64,000 bases of DNA from Mesorhizobium mediterraneum (lineage in GTDB: Bacteria; Pseudomonadota; Alphaproteobacteria; Rhizobiales; Rhizobiaceae). The position numbers and the translations under genes were made by a program. This document shows, piece by piece, positions 1 through 9,225 of this stretch. The DNA lies in the NCBI RefSeq assembly GCF_002284565.1, contig NZ_NPKI01000002.1, positions 62,001-126,000 on the forward strand, given 5' to 3'. The notes under the pieces were generated by a model. That model did not search any database, had not been told where the DNA came from, and saw nothing but the letters and a program-made list of their open reading frames with translations. Position 1 is the stretch's first letter. The number at the start of each line of letters is the position of its first letter.

Positions 1-962
1 CCCGTGGTGGCGATGACGGCCGGGGCATTCTGCTCTGCGAGTTGCACCTCGGCGCGGGCATCGACGAGTTGCGCGGCATTCGCCGTGTTGGCCTGATTGC
101 GTAGCGCTTCAACTTCGCCGGGCGCCAGGTAGGTGATGGCGTCGATGGGTGCGGTGCCAGTCCCGTCGCCCTTCAGAGCCACCGCGCTGGAGCTACCGCT
201 CGATGCATTGGCGGCACCGGCGACTTGGGTGATGTCGCTGCCAGAGGAATTCGCTGGCTGCACCACGCCGAACATTTCGAGGGCCCGCGTGGGATCCTTG
301 GCAATCAACGCCTGGAACCGGGCCTTTGCCGTGGTGCTGAACCAGTCTTTCACGATCTGCTGCCTGATCTGCGGGTCGAGCCCCATCTTGTCGATCAGGT
401 TGAGCCCGTCCTGCCGGGCCGCTTCGAATGTGATGGTATCGTCCGGGTCGCTCTGCGCGATGGCGGTAGCGTTGGTTTCCAGCACCGTGCTGAGCTCGGT
501 TTGCTCATAGTCCTGGCGGCGCTGAACCTGTTTCGCCGCGATGCGCGCCGAACCGGCCGCGCGCAGGATTTCCTTCTGCTTGATAAAATTCGCGCGCTGG
601 CTCTCGGGTATCTTCGGCAGGATGCCGTCGAACAGCGTGTCAAACAGGCCTGGCTTGACTACCTGGCCAGTGCGTGGATCGACCTGGCCATACATGCTGT
701 CATGCAGGCCGCTGCCGTCTGCCGGCGCGTTCTGGGTCGCGTCATTCTCGGCCTGCGCGATCTGCCCGTCGAACTGCCGGCGGACGATCTCGGCATCGAA
801 CGCTTCCTGCTGCTCTTTCTGCTGCCGATACCGCTCGGCGACGGCCGAGAGCTCGTCGCCAAAGCCTTGCATGGCGGCGCCGAGCGGCGAGCCGCCGGGA
901 TAGGAAACCACGTTGCCGGTATCGAGCCGGCGCTGGGCGAGCTGGAGGGGAATGGTCGCCAT
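1..962 (-). CDS. Phage internal virion protein, copy 1 (partial, 3' end off window)
   Basis: The reading frame starts at an ATG (complement of 960-962) and stays open to the left edge, so about 320 N-terminal residues are visible. It opens MATIPLQLAQRRLDTGNVV, almost identical to the start of the complete 718-residue protein at 14193-16349, and the two stay collinear (for example LAEQNAP in both near residue 310). It directly follows the gp14-like gene, whose stop codon abuts this start. That position matches the large internal virion or ejection proteins of podoviruses, which are long, helical and Gln/Ala rich. The function comes from position and composition; I do not recognise a catalytic domain in the visible part. 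Confidence 0.7.
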   Translation of the reverse strand, partial: MATIPLQLAQRRLDTGNVVSYPGGSPLGAAMQGFGDELSAVAERYRQQKEQQEAFDAEIVRRQFDGQIAQAENDATQNAPADGSGLHDSMYGQVDPRTGQVVKPGLFDTLFDGILPKIPESQRANFIKQKEILRAAGSARIAAKQVQRRQDYEQTELSTVLETNATAIAQSDPDDTITFEAARQDGLNLIDKMGLDPQIRQQIVKDWFSTTAKARFQALIAKDPTRALEMFGVVQPANSSGSDITQVAGAANASSGSSSAVALKGDGTGTAPIDAITYLAPGEVEALRNQANTANAAQLVDARAEVQLAEQNAPAVIATT

Positions 963-1484
963 TTATCGCATCCCCGCCCACGGATCGTTGAGTGCCGAAC
1001 TGCCAAAGATCACGGCCCGGTTCGGCGCCGATGCTGTCGGGGTCGAACCCTCGCTCGGGTCCTGGATTTTGGAGAGGCCATCGACGAGATTGCCGCCGGC
1101 CTTGAAGATTGAGGCGGTCACCGCCTGCTTGCCGGAAAAGCGCGAGATCGCAGCCTGGGTGGTGAGGCTGTTCTGGCGCAGCTGCGAGCCGTATTGGATC
1201 GCCTTGATGTCGAGCTGGCCCTGCCTTGCATTGGCGGCCAGCACCTCAGTCGGCGAGCCTGCGATGCCGACGCCCGAGGCACCCGCCTGGGCGCGCGCCT
1301 GCGACAGCAAGAGGTCCTGCTTGTGGCGCTCCTGGCCCTGTTCGAAGGCCGCGCTTTGAGCCTCGGCCTGCGCCTGCTGCTCATAGGCCTTGGCCTGGTA
1401 GTCGGCCATCTGCCTCGACTGCTGGCCTTCGACCAGCGCGCCGCCCACCGAAAGAGCCGTGCCGATAAGGGCAAGTGTGCACAT
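963..1484 (-). CDS. Phage virion core protein, T7 gp14-like
   Basis: This 173-residue protein has a hydrophobic N terminus (MCTLALIGTALSVGGALVEG) followed by a Gln/Ala-rich helix and a small Gly/Ala region (QAGASGVGIAGSPTEVL). That layout is typical of podovirus internal core proteins of the gp14 type, which are ejected and help form the channel through the envelope. It lies 2 bases after the stop of the 219-residue gene and abuts the internal virion protein downstream, so the three look translationally coupled. The call rests on architecture and gene order; family assignment is moderately secure. Confidence 0.6.
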   Translation of the reverse strand: MCTLALIGTALSVGGALVEGQQSRQMADYQAKAYEQQAQAEAQSAAFEQGQERHKQDLLLSQARAQAGASGVGIAGSPTEVLAANARQGQLDIKAIQYGSQLRQNSLTTQAAISRFSGKQAVTASIFKAGGNLVDGLSKIQDPSEGSTPTASAPNRAVIFGSSALNDPWAGMR

Positions 1485-1486
1485 GG

Positions 1487-2146
1487 TCAGCCTCGTTCGC
1501 TGGCGGGAATGAATTTGCTTTTGACACCTTCGACCGGCGCGCCGAGCGCCGGGCGCGGGTCGAGCGCGCCGCCGGGGCTGAGGAAGGACAGAAGCATCCT
1601 GTCGGCCTGAACCGCTGGCCGACCGAGACGGGCAGGCACGGCCGCGTGCGGTCCGGCCATGGCAGCGCGCCGGGTGGTGGTCAGATTGATTTTGAGGTCA
1701 GCAACGCCGGCGGCGTTGAACAGGCCGTTGGCAGTGGCGATCGCGCGGACGAGCGCGTCGGCCTCGAACAGTTCCTGGCGCAGTTGCTCGATCAGCCGGT
1801 GGACGGTGCGCCAGCGCTCGCCGAGCGAAGCGGCCTTGGACTTGATCTCGTCGCCCAGGGCGACGATGTCGGCCCGCGCTTCCCTTTCGGCGGCTTCGGC
1901 GCGGCGCTTGTTCGCTGCCTCGATGGTTTTCTCCAGCAGCGCGATTGCCGCATTGCAGTCGGTGAGCGCGGCGCGCAGCTCGCCCAAGTCGCCGTCGCCG
2001 AAGATCGCGCGATCCTGGGCCTGTTCCAGTTCCTGTTTGCGGGCGGCAGCATTGTTGAGGTCGGTGTCGAGCAAGGCGATGACGGCAGCGAAATCGGCAG
2101 CCGTCCGCGCCCTGCCGAGATCTTCGGCATGGGGGAATGGGGTCAC
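1487..2146 (-). CDS. Phage structural-region protein, coiled coil, unknown function
   Basis: A 219-residue protein with long charged Ala/Glu/Arg heptad-like stretches between about residues 25 and 130 (ALLEKTIEAANKRRAEAAERE) and a proline-rich tail. The start is a GTG at 2144-2146 with AAGGA about 10 bases upstream; no better ATG exists. It lies between the tail stabilization protein and the gp14-like gene, so a tail or assembly role is likely, but I do not recognise the family. A palindromic repeat separates it from the upstream tail gene, the only sizeable gap in this run of genes. Confidence 0.55.
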   Translation of the reverse strand: MTPFPHAEDLGRARTAADFAAVIALLDTDLNNAAARKQELEQAQDRAIFGDGDLGELRAALTDCNAAIALLEKTIEAANKRRAEAAEREARADIVALGDEIKSKAASLGERWRTVHRLIEQLRQELFEADALVRAIATANGLFNAAGVADLKINLTTTRRAAMAGPHAAVPARLGRPAVQADRMLLSFLSPGGALDPRPALGAPVEGVKSKFIPASERG

Positions 2147-2179
2147 GGGAGGAGGGTCCTTTTTGGGGGCGGGATGGTT

Positions 2180-2331
2180 ATCTCCCCCCTCGAGGGGGAG
2201 ATGGCCGGCAGGCCAGAGGGGGTTGTCTCGCGTGAAGCGTCAGCCTCTTACGTCCGTTATGGGAGTCGCGTCAGGACGCGCCGACCCCCTCTGTCGCCTT
2301 CGGCGACATCTCCCCCTCAAGGGGGGGAGAT
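2180..2331. repeat. Palindromic intergenic repeat, type A
   Basis: The outer arms are complementary (ATCTCCCCCCTCGAGGGGGAG at the left, CTCCCCCTCAAGGGGGGGAGAT at the right). The inner arms also pair imperfectly around GGCCAGAGGGGGT and ACCCCCTCTGTCGCC. The same unit recurs at 8217, 12580, 17736, 30313 and 32551. It resembles the mosaic palindromic elements common between rhizobial genes; here it sits between two late genes of the prophage. Confidence 0.85.
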
Positions 2332-2340
2332 CAGCAGTTC

Positions 2341-4806
2341 CTAAGGCTCGGCATCGAACACCGGCGTGAACGCCCGAATGGTGCAGGGCGTCGGGTTGAC
2401 GTGGCGGATCTTCACTCTGCCCTGCCCTTCCCAGCTGTCGTCGATCGGCACCTCGACATTGCCGGTGAACAGGCTCGCCTTGCCGTCTGGCGCGACAATG
2501 CTTGGCATGCGCACCTTCTCCCAGCGGCCGCGCAGGAAGGACTGCACTTCGAGCCCCGACGTGTCGGTCTCGAGCAGCGACATCATCACCTTGGCGATCT
2601 TCTTGCGGCGGCCGACAATGGAGCCGTCGCGGCCGCCGACATCGAGTTCCAGCGTGTTGGCCTCGGACTGGTAGCCGAGCCCGACCTGCCATTTGCTGGC
2701 CACGGCGCCGCCCGGCAGCGTCACCTGGCCGGCAGCGACGGGCAGGCCCTTATAGACTTTGCCGCCGGCCAGCACGTCGACGCTCGCGCCGTCGAGATGA
2801 TCGAGCCCGGAGATGGCGTTGACGGCGGCCCCCAAATAGGTCAGGCCGCAATCGACCTGAAAGGCGTCGTCGAGGCCGCCATATTCGAACGGCGCCGTCA
2901 TGATCTCGATGGTGCGCTTCGTCACGCCACTGAGCGTGCGCTTGACGAACAGCCAGACATCGTCGGCGCCGTTCTGGCCTGGCGTCACAACTGCACTTTC
3001 AACGATCGCCCATTCCGAACCGGCAAAGCCGCCACCGAGGCGATGCCGGTGCATGCCGCGCACATCCTGCGACGGCTGGTGCGTGTAGCCGCCGAGCTCG
3101 CCATTTTCGAGCGGGAACCACAGCACCGGATCGGGGTCGGTCTGGAACGCCAGCTCGACGACGCCTTGCTTGGGAATATGCTCGGAGATCTGGCCGATAT
3201 CGTCGGAGGTGAATTTGCTGACCGAGGTCTGCACCAGCTCGGCGATCGACTTGCGGCTGCGGGTGACATAGAGGAACGACTGCCCGGCGGCGACCGGGCG
3301 GATGCGGGCGCAGCCGAAGGTGCGCGAATTGCGGTTCTTGAACGACGACGGTGTCAGCGCCTCGTCGATGCCGGAGCCCGACAGCGCCCGGACACCGCCT
3401 GATGTGCCGATCAAAAGCGCGCCGTCGGAATCGGCGATCCAGACGATGTCGTTGGCCTGGCCGCCGCCGGCTTGCACGAATTCCAGTGCGGCGTCGTCCT
3501 TTTCACCGAGCGCAAAATTGTCGAAGTCGCCGGTCGCCGAGGCATAGACCGAGAATCTACGGCTGAAGGCCAGCCGTTCCTCGTAGAGCGAGCCGGTCTC
3601 GACATATTTGCCCGGCACGAAGGTGCCGAGCCGCCAGCGGGTGATCGGGCTCAGGTTCGGCAGAGCATGGTTGTGGAGCACGATCTTGACGACCGTGGTG
3701 CTGGTTCGACTGGTGATTCTGGCCCAGCGCCAGCGACCGTCCGAACCCAGCAGCCGGATGGCGCGGCCGACATCGCCTGACTGGAAGCCGGCGTCGCCAT
3801 TGATGCCGACGATCGAGGAAGCAGTCAGGTTGAATGGCGTCTGGTCCGAAGCCTTGATGTGGAAGGCGATTTCGGCGCAGCGCGTGTGCGTCGCGTCGTC
3901 GCCGCCGCCGCCGCTGAAGACGATCTGGTGGTATTCATAGGCTGTCGAATTGGCGAACTCGTAGAACCTTGTCTCGCTGTTCGACCAACCAGTCTCCGCC
4001 GTCCTGGTGTCGAGGGTGACCCAGTTCGCTCCATCGTTGGAACCCTGGATTTCCCAGGCCGTGAAGAAGTCGAAATTGGTCGTCGCCTTGCTGGCCGCGG
4101 TGATCCAGTAGGCATCGACGACGCGCTGCGCGGCGGACGCGTTGCGGTAGCGGATATAGCCGATCGAGTCGCCGGCGATCAGTATGTTCTGGACCCTGTC
4201 GCGGTCGAACATCTGGTAGGCGTCGGGATCGCCGCCCGCATTCGAGACCGTTCCACCTGGCGTCGTATTGCCGGTCATGGCCGGCGTCAGATGACCGGTC
4301 TCGGCTGGTGTCAGCGTCGTGCCGGTCTCGTTGATGTCGTCATAGGGACCGTCGAGGAATTCGAAATCCTCCAGCGTCCATGTCGCATGCGCGGTGCGCG
4401 TCAGCACCTTCGGTGGATAGTCCTTGTGGCTGATCCACATCTGGTCGGCAGACTGCACATAGGCGAGATCGAAGAGGTCGGCTTCCGCATAGGGCGAAGC
4501 GATCTCGACCGTGCCGACGCGGGCGCCATAGGCATAGACGCGGATATAGAAATCGCCGAACTCCAGGCAGTAGGCCTGCTCGGATGAGAAGATGAACGGG
4601 ATGCCGCGCGTTGTCTTGGCCGCGCTCTTTACCTCGCCGACGAAGATGGTGCCGCCGCGCTTCCTGATGCCGCCATGCGGCAAGGTGACGAAATTCTCGC
4701 ATTTGGAAAGCGCTGCCCGATAAAGATCGAGCGAGGCGCGCGCATGCAATCGCGGACTTATCTCGCCACGAACGAATGCGTCCTGGACCGGATAGAGCGT
4801 CGTCAT
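2341..4806 (-). CDS. Phage tail tubular B / stabilization-type protein with discoidin-like insert
   Basis: An 821-residue protein beginning with the signature of podovirus tail tubular or stabilization proteins (QDAFVRGEISPRLHARASL, then a Lys/Gly-rich RKRGGT segment). Around residues 215 to 310 it carries a segment with the pattern of an F5/8 type C (discoidin) domain: WEIQGSNDGANWVTLDTRT followed by an aromatic strand and YEYHQIVFSG. That fold binds sugars in many proteins, so a role in surface recognition is possible. The ATG overlaps the stop of the tail tubular A gene by one base (TGATG). Tail assignment is confident; the domain call is moderate. Confidence 0.75.
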   Translation of the reverse strand: MTTLYPVQDAFVRGEISPRLHARASLDLYRAALSKCENFVTLPHGGIRKRGGTIFVGEVKSAAKTTRGIPFIFSSEQAYCLEFGDFYIRVYAYGARVGTVEIASPYAEADLFDLAYVQSADQMWISHKDYPPKVLTRTAHATWTLEDFEFLDGPYDDINETGTTLTPAETGHLTPAMTGNTTPGGTVSNAGGDPDAYQMFDRDRVQNILIAGDSIGYIRYRNASAAQRVVDAYWITAASKATTNFDFFTAWEIQGSNDGANWVTLDTRTAETGWSNSETRFYEFANSTAYEYHQIVFSGGGGDDATHTRCAEIAFHIKASDQTPFNLTASSIVGINGDAGFQSGDVGRAIRLLGSDGRWRWARITSRTSTTVVKIVLHNHALPNLSPITRWRLGTFVPGKYVETGSLYEERLAFSRRFSVYASATGDFDNFALGEKDDAALEFVQAGGGQANDIVWIADSDGALLIGTSGGVRALSGSGIDEALTPSSFKNRNSRTFGCARIRPVAAGQSFLYVTRSRKSIAELVQTSVSKFTSDDIGQISEHIPKQGVVELAFQTDPDPVLWFPLENGELGGYTHQPSQDVRGMHRHRLGGGFAGSEWAIVESAVVTPGQNGADDVWLFVKRTLSGVTKRTIEIMTAPFEYGGLDDAFQVDCGLTYLGAAVNAISGLDHLDGASVDVLAGGKVYKGLPVAAGQVTLPGGAVASKWQVGLGYQSEANTLELDVGGRDGSIVGRRKKIAKVMMSLLETDTSGLEVQSFLRGRWEKVRMPSIVAPDGKASLFTGNVEVPIDDSWEGQGRVKIRHVNPTPCTIRAFTPVFDAEP

Positions 4807-5405
4807 CAGCGCACAAACCGGTTGTCGCCGCGCTGGATCGCCCAGGACGACGTCGAAAGCCTGCCGCCACGCTGGATGGCGTTGGTGTGGAACGCCGCAT
4901 CGAGCGCCCGGTCATAGGTACCGCGGGCGATGTCGATCATGCCCGCCTTGTGGGTCAGCGGATGCGCGATCTTGATGGCGAGCGCTGCAACCAGCACCTC
5001 CGTGAACAGCGCGTCCCAGTCGTTCGGATCGGTGAGATTGGCGACGTAGCGGATGAGGCGCGGCCCGGACTGGTCGGAATAGATCAGCCCGGCCTCCTGG
5101 CGCCACGAGATCGGCATGCCGTCCGGCTCGCCACTGTGGGTCAGCGGCAACGGCCGCAGGCAGTCCAGCGGCAATTCATAGGCAAAGTTCAGCGTGCCCG
5201 CGCCGCTACCAGTGTCGGCTCCGGCGACTGCGGCCGCGAGGATGGCGAAGACCCAGGCGTGTTTCGTCAGCTCGGCTTCGCGGGTCAGGTCGAAATGCAT
5301 GTTGAGCAAGCGCGCGGCTTTCACATCCTGATCAAGGCTGTCGATCGGCGCCTCGTCGAGGACGCCAAGCGCCATGTTGGCGATGTCGAGCGGGGTGATG
5401 GCCAT
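4806..5405 (-). CDS. Phage tail tubular A-like protein
   Basis: This 199-residue protein matches the size and pattern of podovirus tail tubular protein A (gp11-like) head-tail adaptors: ITPLDIANMALGVLDEAPI at the N terminus, a central YELPLDCLRPL strand and a helical C terminus (LTHKAGMIDIARGTYDRAL). These proteins form the ring joining the portal to the tail nozzle. A GGAGG lies 8 bases before the ATG. The stop overlaps the start of the next tail gene, consistent with coupled translation. Confidence 0.75.
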   Translation of the reverse strand: MAITPLDIANMALGVLDEAPIDSLDQDVKAARLLNMHFDLTREAELTKHAWVFAILAAAVAGADTGSGAGTLNFAYELPLDCLRPLPLTHSGEPDGMPISWRQEAGLIYSDQSGPRLIRYVANLTDPNDWDALFTEVLVAALAIKIAHPLTHKAGMIDIARGTYDRALDAAFHTNAIQRGGRLSTSSWAIQRGDNRFVR

Positions 5406-5554
5406 GGTTTAGGCCTCCGTGAGTATGGATCGGGAAAAGCAGGGCATGGCGGCCCCACGGCAAAAAGCCGCATCGTAGCGGCTGGGGATCTGGTGATTTT
5501 GGGCTTGGGCAAAACGTTCGCACGTCTTGTGCGTGGAACCCGTCACGATACCAA

Positions 5555-5576
5555 CCACCCGTCAGGAAACGGGTGG
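5555..5576 (-). terminator. Hairpin between capsid-region and tail genes
   Basis: CCACCCGT (5555-5562) pairs with ACGGGTGG (5569-5576) around a 6-base loop. It lies in the roughly 300-base gap between the 83-residue gene and the tail tubular A gene. No clear U-run follows on the minus strand, so it may be a weak terminator or an RNA-processing site. The rest of 5406-5703 shows no gene I can support. Confidence 0.4.
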
Positions 5577-5703
5577 CGTGGGATGTGTTTTCAGTCCCTT
5601 GTGCTCGTTCGAGCAACGAAAAGACGACAATATTGTCGCTATTGCAGTTTCACGATGTCGCCGCGCAACGCGGCGATGATTTGCGGCCTGAATTCCTGCG
5701 GCA

Positions 5704-5955
5704 TCAGCCGAGGCGTGCGCTCGTCGAGATCCGCCGCCCTGCTTCGGCTGACTTGGCAAAGGCGCTTGCTTGCAGCCTTCCGGTACCTCTTCCCATCGCC
5801 AAACCCTTGTCCAGGGCATCTTGAAGACTTGTCGTGTAGTAGGCGGTGTTTTCCAGACCGCTGAAGAAGTTTATACGGTGAACTTCCCCCTTTTTGCTTA
5901 TGACAATACCCGCTTTTCGGAGCACTTCCTGAACCGCCTTATATGTCATACTCAT
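5704..5955 (-). CDS. Small phage-region protein, unknown
   Basis: An 83-residue protein starting MSMTYKAVQEVLRKAG. I chose the ATG at 5953-5955 because AGGAGGG lies 5 bases upstream; a longer frame starting at 5979 lacks this. It has a helical N terminus, a central FFSGLENTAYYTTSLQDAL segment and a basic C terminus. It follows the major capsid gene in the same direction. I do not recognise the family. The N-terminal part could fit a small DNA-binding or regulatory protein, but this is a guess. Confidence 0.5.
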   Translation of the reverse strand: MSMTYKAVQEVLRKAGIVISKKGEVHRINFFSGLENTAYYTTSLQDALDKGLAMGRGTGRLQASAFAKSAEAGRRISTSARLG

Positions 5956-6133
5956 GGTTACCCTCCTTTGCCAAGACAAGGCAGCATCGCCCTTTTGTGT
6001 AACCGTTTGGTGACGGCGATTGATTAAAGTGCAACATGAATATGTTGCGAGCCCCCAAGACTTGTTTCACTCTGGAGCAGCGCAGCGCGTGAATCTGGAA
6101 TTCGCTACATGGCCGACCTGGCGTCCCGAAGTG

Positions 6134-6155
6134 GCGGGAGGTCTGATACTCCCGC
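6134..6155 (-). terminator. Hairpin after major capsid gene
   Basis: GCGGGAG (6134-6140) and CTCCCGC (6149-6155) form a perfect 7-bp stem with an 8-base loop, about 14 bases beyond the capsid stop codon. No U-tract follows. A stable hairpin after the most highly expressed virion gene is common and may stabilise the message. Confidence 0.45.
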
Positions 6156-6168
6156 CCTTCCGGTCCGA

Positions 6169-7158
6169 TCACGCCTCGGTCGTCTTCAGCGCGATGAACG
6201 TCATGTTCTTGACGTTCGACGCAGTACGGTCCCAGTTCGCCGCCAGCGCAAGCTCGGCGTCAGTGGCGAATTCGCCGGCCGAGGAGGCGTCGAGGAAGCG
6301 CGTGCCCGGAACGTGCGGGACGAAGTGCCGGCGGCCGACCATTTCGGTGACGCCGCCGCCATGGCCCTGGCGCGGCTTGCGGTCGAACTCCAGCGGCCCG
6401 CCTTCGGTGTTGACCGGCAGCTCGTTCCACAGGATCGCCTTGTCCTTGAACATGAAGGCAGTGTAGACGCCCGCCGCGACCGGGATGTCGTCGTCGACGA
6501 CGGCCCGCAAGCCCATGTAGTATGGGATCAGCGGCCCGCCCTGCTCGGAGGGCGGCACATAGTCGATGAGGTCGGCGAGCTTCAGCGCCTTCATCTGCTT
6601 GGAATGCATCCAGATCGTCTTGAACTTGTCGGCGCGGTCGCCCATCAGATAGGCGGCCTCGATGATGTCGGTGTCGACGATGGAGGCGCCGGTGACGCGG
6701 ACGAGGTCGCCCGCATCATTGGCGAGGTTGTCGGCCAGCACGCCTTTCAGGATGCCGAGCAGCGTCAGCTTGTTGGCACGCTGCCAGTAGTCGGTCTGGC
6801 GACGCACGATCAGCTTCTGCGGATCGTCGCCAGCCAGGATCGAGGTCAGGTCCGGAATGCCCCACGCCTGGGCGCGGACATTGCGGGCAGCCACCTCGCG
6901 GCGCGCGCCGATCTTCTTCATCTCGATCGAGTCGGCCGGATCGTCATTGACCGGTTCGGATGGATCGTTGCCGAGATCCTTCCAGCCGGGCATGTCGACG
7001 GAACGCCCGCCCATGGAAAGCTTCGAGGCGATGGCCGGGTCGGAAAACAGGATCCCGGCCTGGTAGATCTCGAGCGACTGGACATGCTCCTCGAACGAGT
7101 ATTGTGCATAAACGGACGGAACGATCGCGTCCGCGATACGGGTGTAGGCGTCTGCCAT
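6169..7158 (-). CDS. Phage major capsid protein
   Basis: A 329-residue protein of the right size and place (directly after the scaffold gene) for a podovirus HK97-fold capsid subunit. Capsid-like segments include FEEHVQSLEIYQAGILFSD near the N terminus, DYWQRANKLTLLGILKGVL, and a C terminus with HVPGTRFLDASS and VKNMTFIALKTTEA. It is similar in pattern to the P22-coat-like or BPP-1-like phage capsid family. The ATG follows a purine-rich ribosome site. Sequence alone does not show whether the prophage still makes capsids. Confidence 0.75.
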   Translation of the reverse strand: MADAYTRIADAIVPSVYAQYSFEEHVQSLEIYQAGILFSDPAIASKLSMGGRSVDMPGWKDLGNDPSEPVNDDPADSIEMKKIGARREVAARNVRAQAWGIPDLTSILAGDDPQKLIVRRQTDYWQRANKLTLLGILKGVLADNLANDAGDLVRVTGASIVDTDIIEAAYLMGDRADKFKTIWMHSKQMKALKLADLIDYVPPSEQGGPLIPYYMGLRAVVDDDIPVAAGVYTAFMFKDKAILWNELPVNTEGGPLEFDRKPRQGHGGGVTEMVGRRHFVPHVPGTRFLDASSAGEFATDAELALAANWDRTASNVKNMTFIALKTTEA

Positions 7159-7245
7159 TTTTGTCTTCCTTCAGGTTTGGTGGGGCGGCTAGACTATGAT
7201 CCCGAAAAGTGGGAACCGGTTTTCGCTGGAGATCACGGTCCAGCT

Positions 7246-8157
7246 TTAGAGGGGGTTGTTGGGCATCCACAGATCGGGGTTTTCGCCGGCCTCGCGTGCC
7301 AGCCGCCGGGCGCGGGCGGGATCGCTTTTGACGAGGGCTGAGATATCAGTCAGGTTGCGTTCGCCGGCGGCGTTGCGCTTGAAGGGGTTGCCTCCACTCA
7401 AAGCCGCGCCGCCGTCGATCGTGTCTTCCCTGAACATCGCCTCGCCGATGGCGTGGAACGCCTTGGCGATCTGCGGATCGGTCAGCGCCCCGTCCGGCAG
7501 AAGGATGCCTTTCGCCTTGTAGGCATCGACCAGGCCGAGCTTCTTCATCGCCCGGTTGGCGACCTCCAGCCTCTGGCGAAAGCCATCGCTGTCGGTCGGT
7601 CCCCAGTCCCTTACCAAGTCGTCGTGGGTGGTCTCGACCGAACGCGCCAGGGTTTCTTGCTGCATCTTGGCCTGCTCGGCCATGTAGCCCACGAACTTGT
7701 CGTGATAGGCCTGCGCGACTTTTGGGGTCGCGCCTGCCTCGACCGCCCACGCCTTGGAGGCGTTGGCAAGCTCGTCCGAATAGGCGAAGTTTTCGGGGAG
7801 CCCGTCGGGGCGCCTGTACTCGACCTTGTCGGGTGATGTCAGCGGGCGCATCGCCAGGGGAAGCCGGGCATGAAACCTGTCCCAGTCCTCCCCAGGCGCA
7901 TCCGCTGCGGGAACGCGCAGGCTTTCGCCCTGCTGCCGCTCCAGCTCCGCATAGGATGTGAAAACCCGATCGAGGCTTTCAGGCTTGGTCCAGCCCTTGG
8001 TTTCAGCGAGCTTGCGGTTGCCTTCGGAAAGACCGTCAAACCAACTTTTTGCAGCCGGCGGGGCGGACCCGTTGTCCCCGTTGGCCGGTGGCCGTGCAAG
8101 GTTGCCCGCCGGCTGCGTCTGCGCAGCCACGGACCCGGCGTCTGCCAGATCTGTCAT
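7246..8157 (-). CDS. Phage scaffolding / capsid assembly-type protein
   Basis: A 303-residue protein with a Pro/Ala/Gln-rich start and the segment KSWFDGLSEGNRKLAETKGW, a pattern seen in phage proteins encoded just before the capsid gene. The middle is helical and rich in charged residues, and the C terminus is basic (RARRLAREAGENPDLWMPNN). Gene order (portal, small head genes, this gene, capsid) supports a scaffold role. It is separated from the previous head gene by a palindromic repeat. Confidence 0.65.
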   Translation of the reverse strand: MTDLADAGSVAAQTQPAGNLARPPANGDNGSAPPAAKSWFDGLSEGNRKLAETKGWTKPESLDRVFTSYAELERQQGESLRVPAADAPGEDWDRFHARLPLAMRPLTSPDKVEYRRPDGLPENFAYSDELANASKAWAVEAGATPKVAQAYHDKFVGYMAEQAKMQQETLARSVETTHDDLVRDWGPTDSDGFRQRLEVANRAMKKLGLVDAYKAKGILLPDGALTDPQIAKAFHAIGEAMFREDTIDGGAALSGGNPFKRNAAGERNLTDISALVKSDPARARRLAREAGENPDLWMPNNPL

Positions 8158-8216
8158 GAGATGTTCCTTTTTGTGAGGTTAAAGGCCGATGATAGGAGCT
8201 GGCGGCGGAGCCCAGT

Positions 8217-8364
8217 ATCTCCCCCCTCGAGGGGGAGATGGCCGGCAGGCCAGAGGGGGTACCAACGCGTGGAGCGCCAACCTCCATCTGTCGCTGAGGT
8301 CGCGCCCGGTCGCACCGACCCCCTCTGTCGCCTTCGGCGACATCTCCCCCTCAAGGGGGGAGAT
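8217..8364. repeat. Palindromic intergenic repeat, type A
   Basis: This is nearly the same unit as at 2180, with outer arms ATCTCCCCCCTCGAGGGGGAG and CTCCCCCTCAAGGGGGGAGAT. The right end lies 5 bases from the stop codon of the following minus-strand head gene. It is the second copy of this element inside the prophage. Confidence 0.85.
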
Positions 8365-8369
8365 TAACG

Positions 8370-8942
8370 CTACGCGTTATCGCCCCAGTTCTCCCACAGC
8401 AGCGTGATCGTGCCGGTGATGGCGAGCGTGCCATCGGCGTCGATGTCGGTGCCGGTGGCGAATGCCAGGTTGAGGTAGAGGTCGACCGGCGTCACCGTGC
8501 CGTCGAGCGTCGCTGCTGCGGCCACGTCGGCGACCGATGCGGTCGATAGCGCGGCACCGGCGCCGTCCAGCGTGCGGCCGGCCGCGGCCAGCACATTGAC
8601 CATGGAACCGGCCAGTGTCGCGCTCGACGCCGCCGCCGACCCGAGCGACCAGGTGAGTGCCGCATTGTCGTTGATGGTCGAGGCGCGTGTGGTCAGCACG
8701 GCGAATTGCAGCCTTGCGGTGCCGCCCTTGATGCGCACCTTGCCGTCGAGGAAATCGAAAAGCTTCTGGCTGGCATAGGCAAGCGCATCGGTGACCGGCA
8801 CTTGCATGGCGTTGAACGAAAAGACGGTGCGATATGCGCCGCCCTGCCCGCTCGTCCTGGCGGCAAGCCCGGCTTTGGGCGGGGCAAAGCCGGCCTCACG
8901 GGCCGCGGCACGGGAAAGCGTCCGGGAAAGACCTCGGGTCAT
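8370..8942 (-). CDS. Phage head-region protein, unknown (possible decoration protein)
   Basis: A 190-residue protein rich in Ala, Thr, Gly and small beta-strand segments (LQFAVLTTRASTINDNAAL; LAITGTITLLWENWGDN at the end), consistent with a beta-rich capsid-associated protein. I place the start at 8942 (MTRGLSRTLS) because GGAG lies 6 bases upstream; an ATG 12 bases earlier lacks a ribosome site. It lies between the scaffold gene and the plus-strand lipoprotein gene. I do not recognise a named family, so the decoration role is inferred from position only. Confidence 0.55.
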   Translation of the reverse strand: MTRGLSRTLSRAAAREAGFAPPKAGLAARTSGQGGAYRTVFSFNAMQVPVTDALAYASQKLFDFLDGKVRIKGGTARLQFAVLTTRASTINDNAALTWSLGSAAASSATLAGSMVNVLAAAGRTLDGAGAALSTASVADVAAAATLDGTVTPVDLYLNLAFATGTDIDADGTLAITGTITLLWENWGDNA

Positions 8943-9225
8943 GGCATTCTCCATTCTTGGGGATTTGGGATTGGCTAGACCCGCCGCAGGCGGGGTTCGT
9001 CACGGCCGGAGCCTGATTCATTTCGATAGAGCCCGGCTCTATCGCCTTGTTAAACCATGATCTTTATGATCTTTTTGTTTGACCATGATTTTTCCCAGCC
9101 GGAGGCTTGGGCCGTCAAGACGAAAGAAACCATGTCTTATTTCGTGAGGCATGGTGCCCCTGTTCCGCCGCAATGCGACCGCACTTGGCAAAGCATTGAC
9201 CCAAGGCTTTAAAGGAGGACTCCAA

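Noticed and set aside
225..1112. A 295-residue plus-strand open frame over the internal virion and gp14-like genes
   Set aside because: Its composition is that of a shadow frame, and the minus strand has clear homology between two copies.
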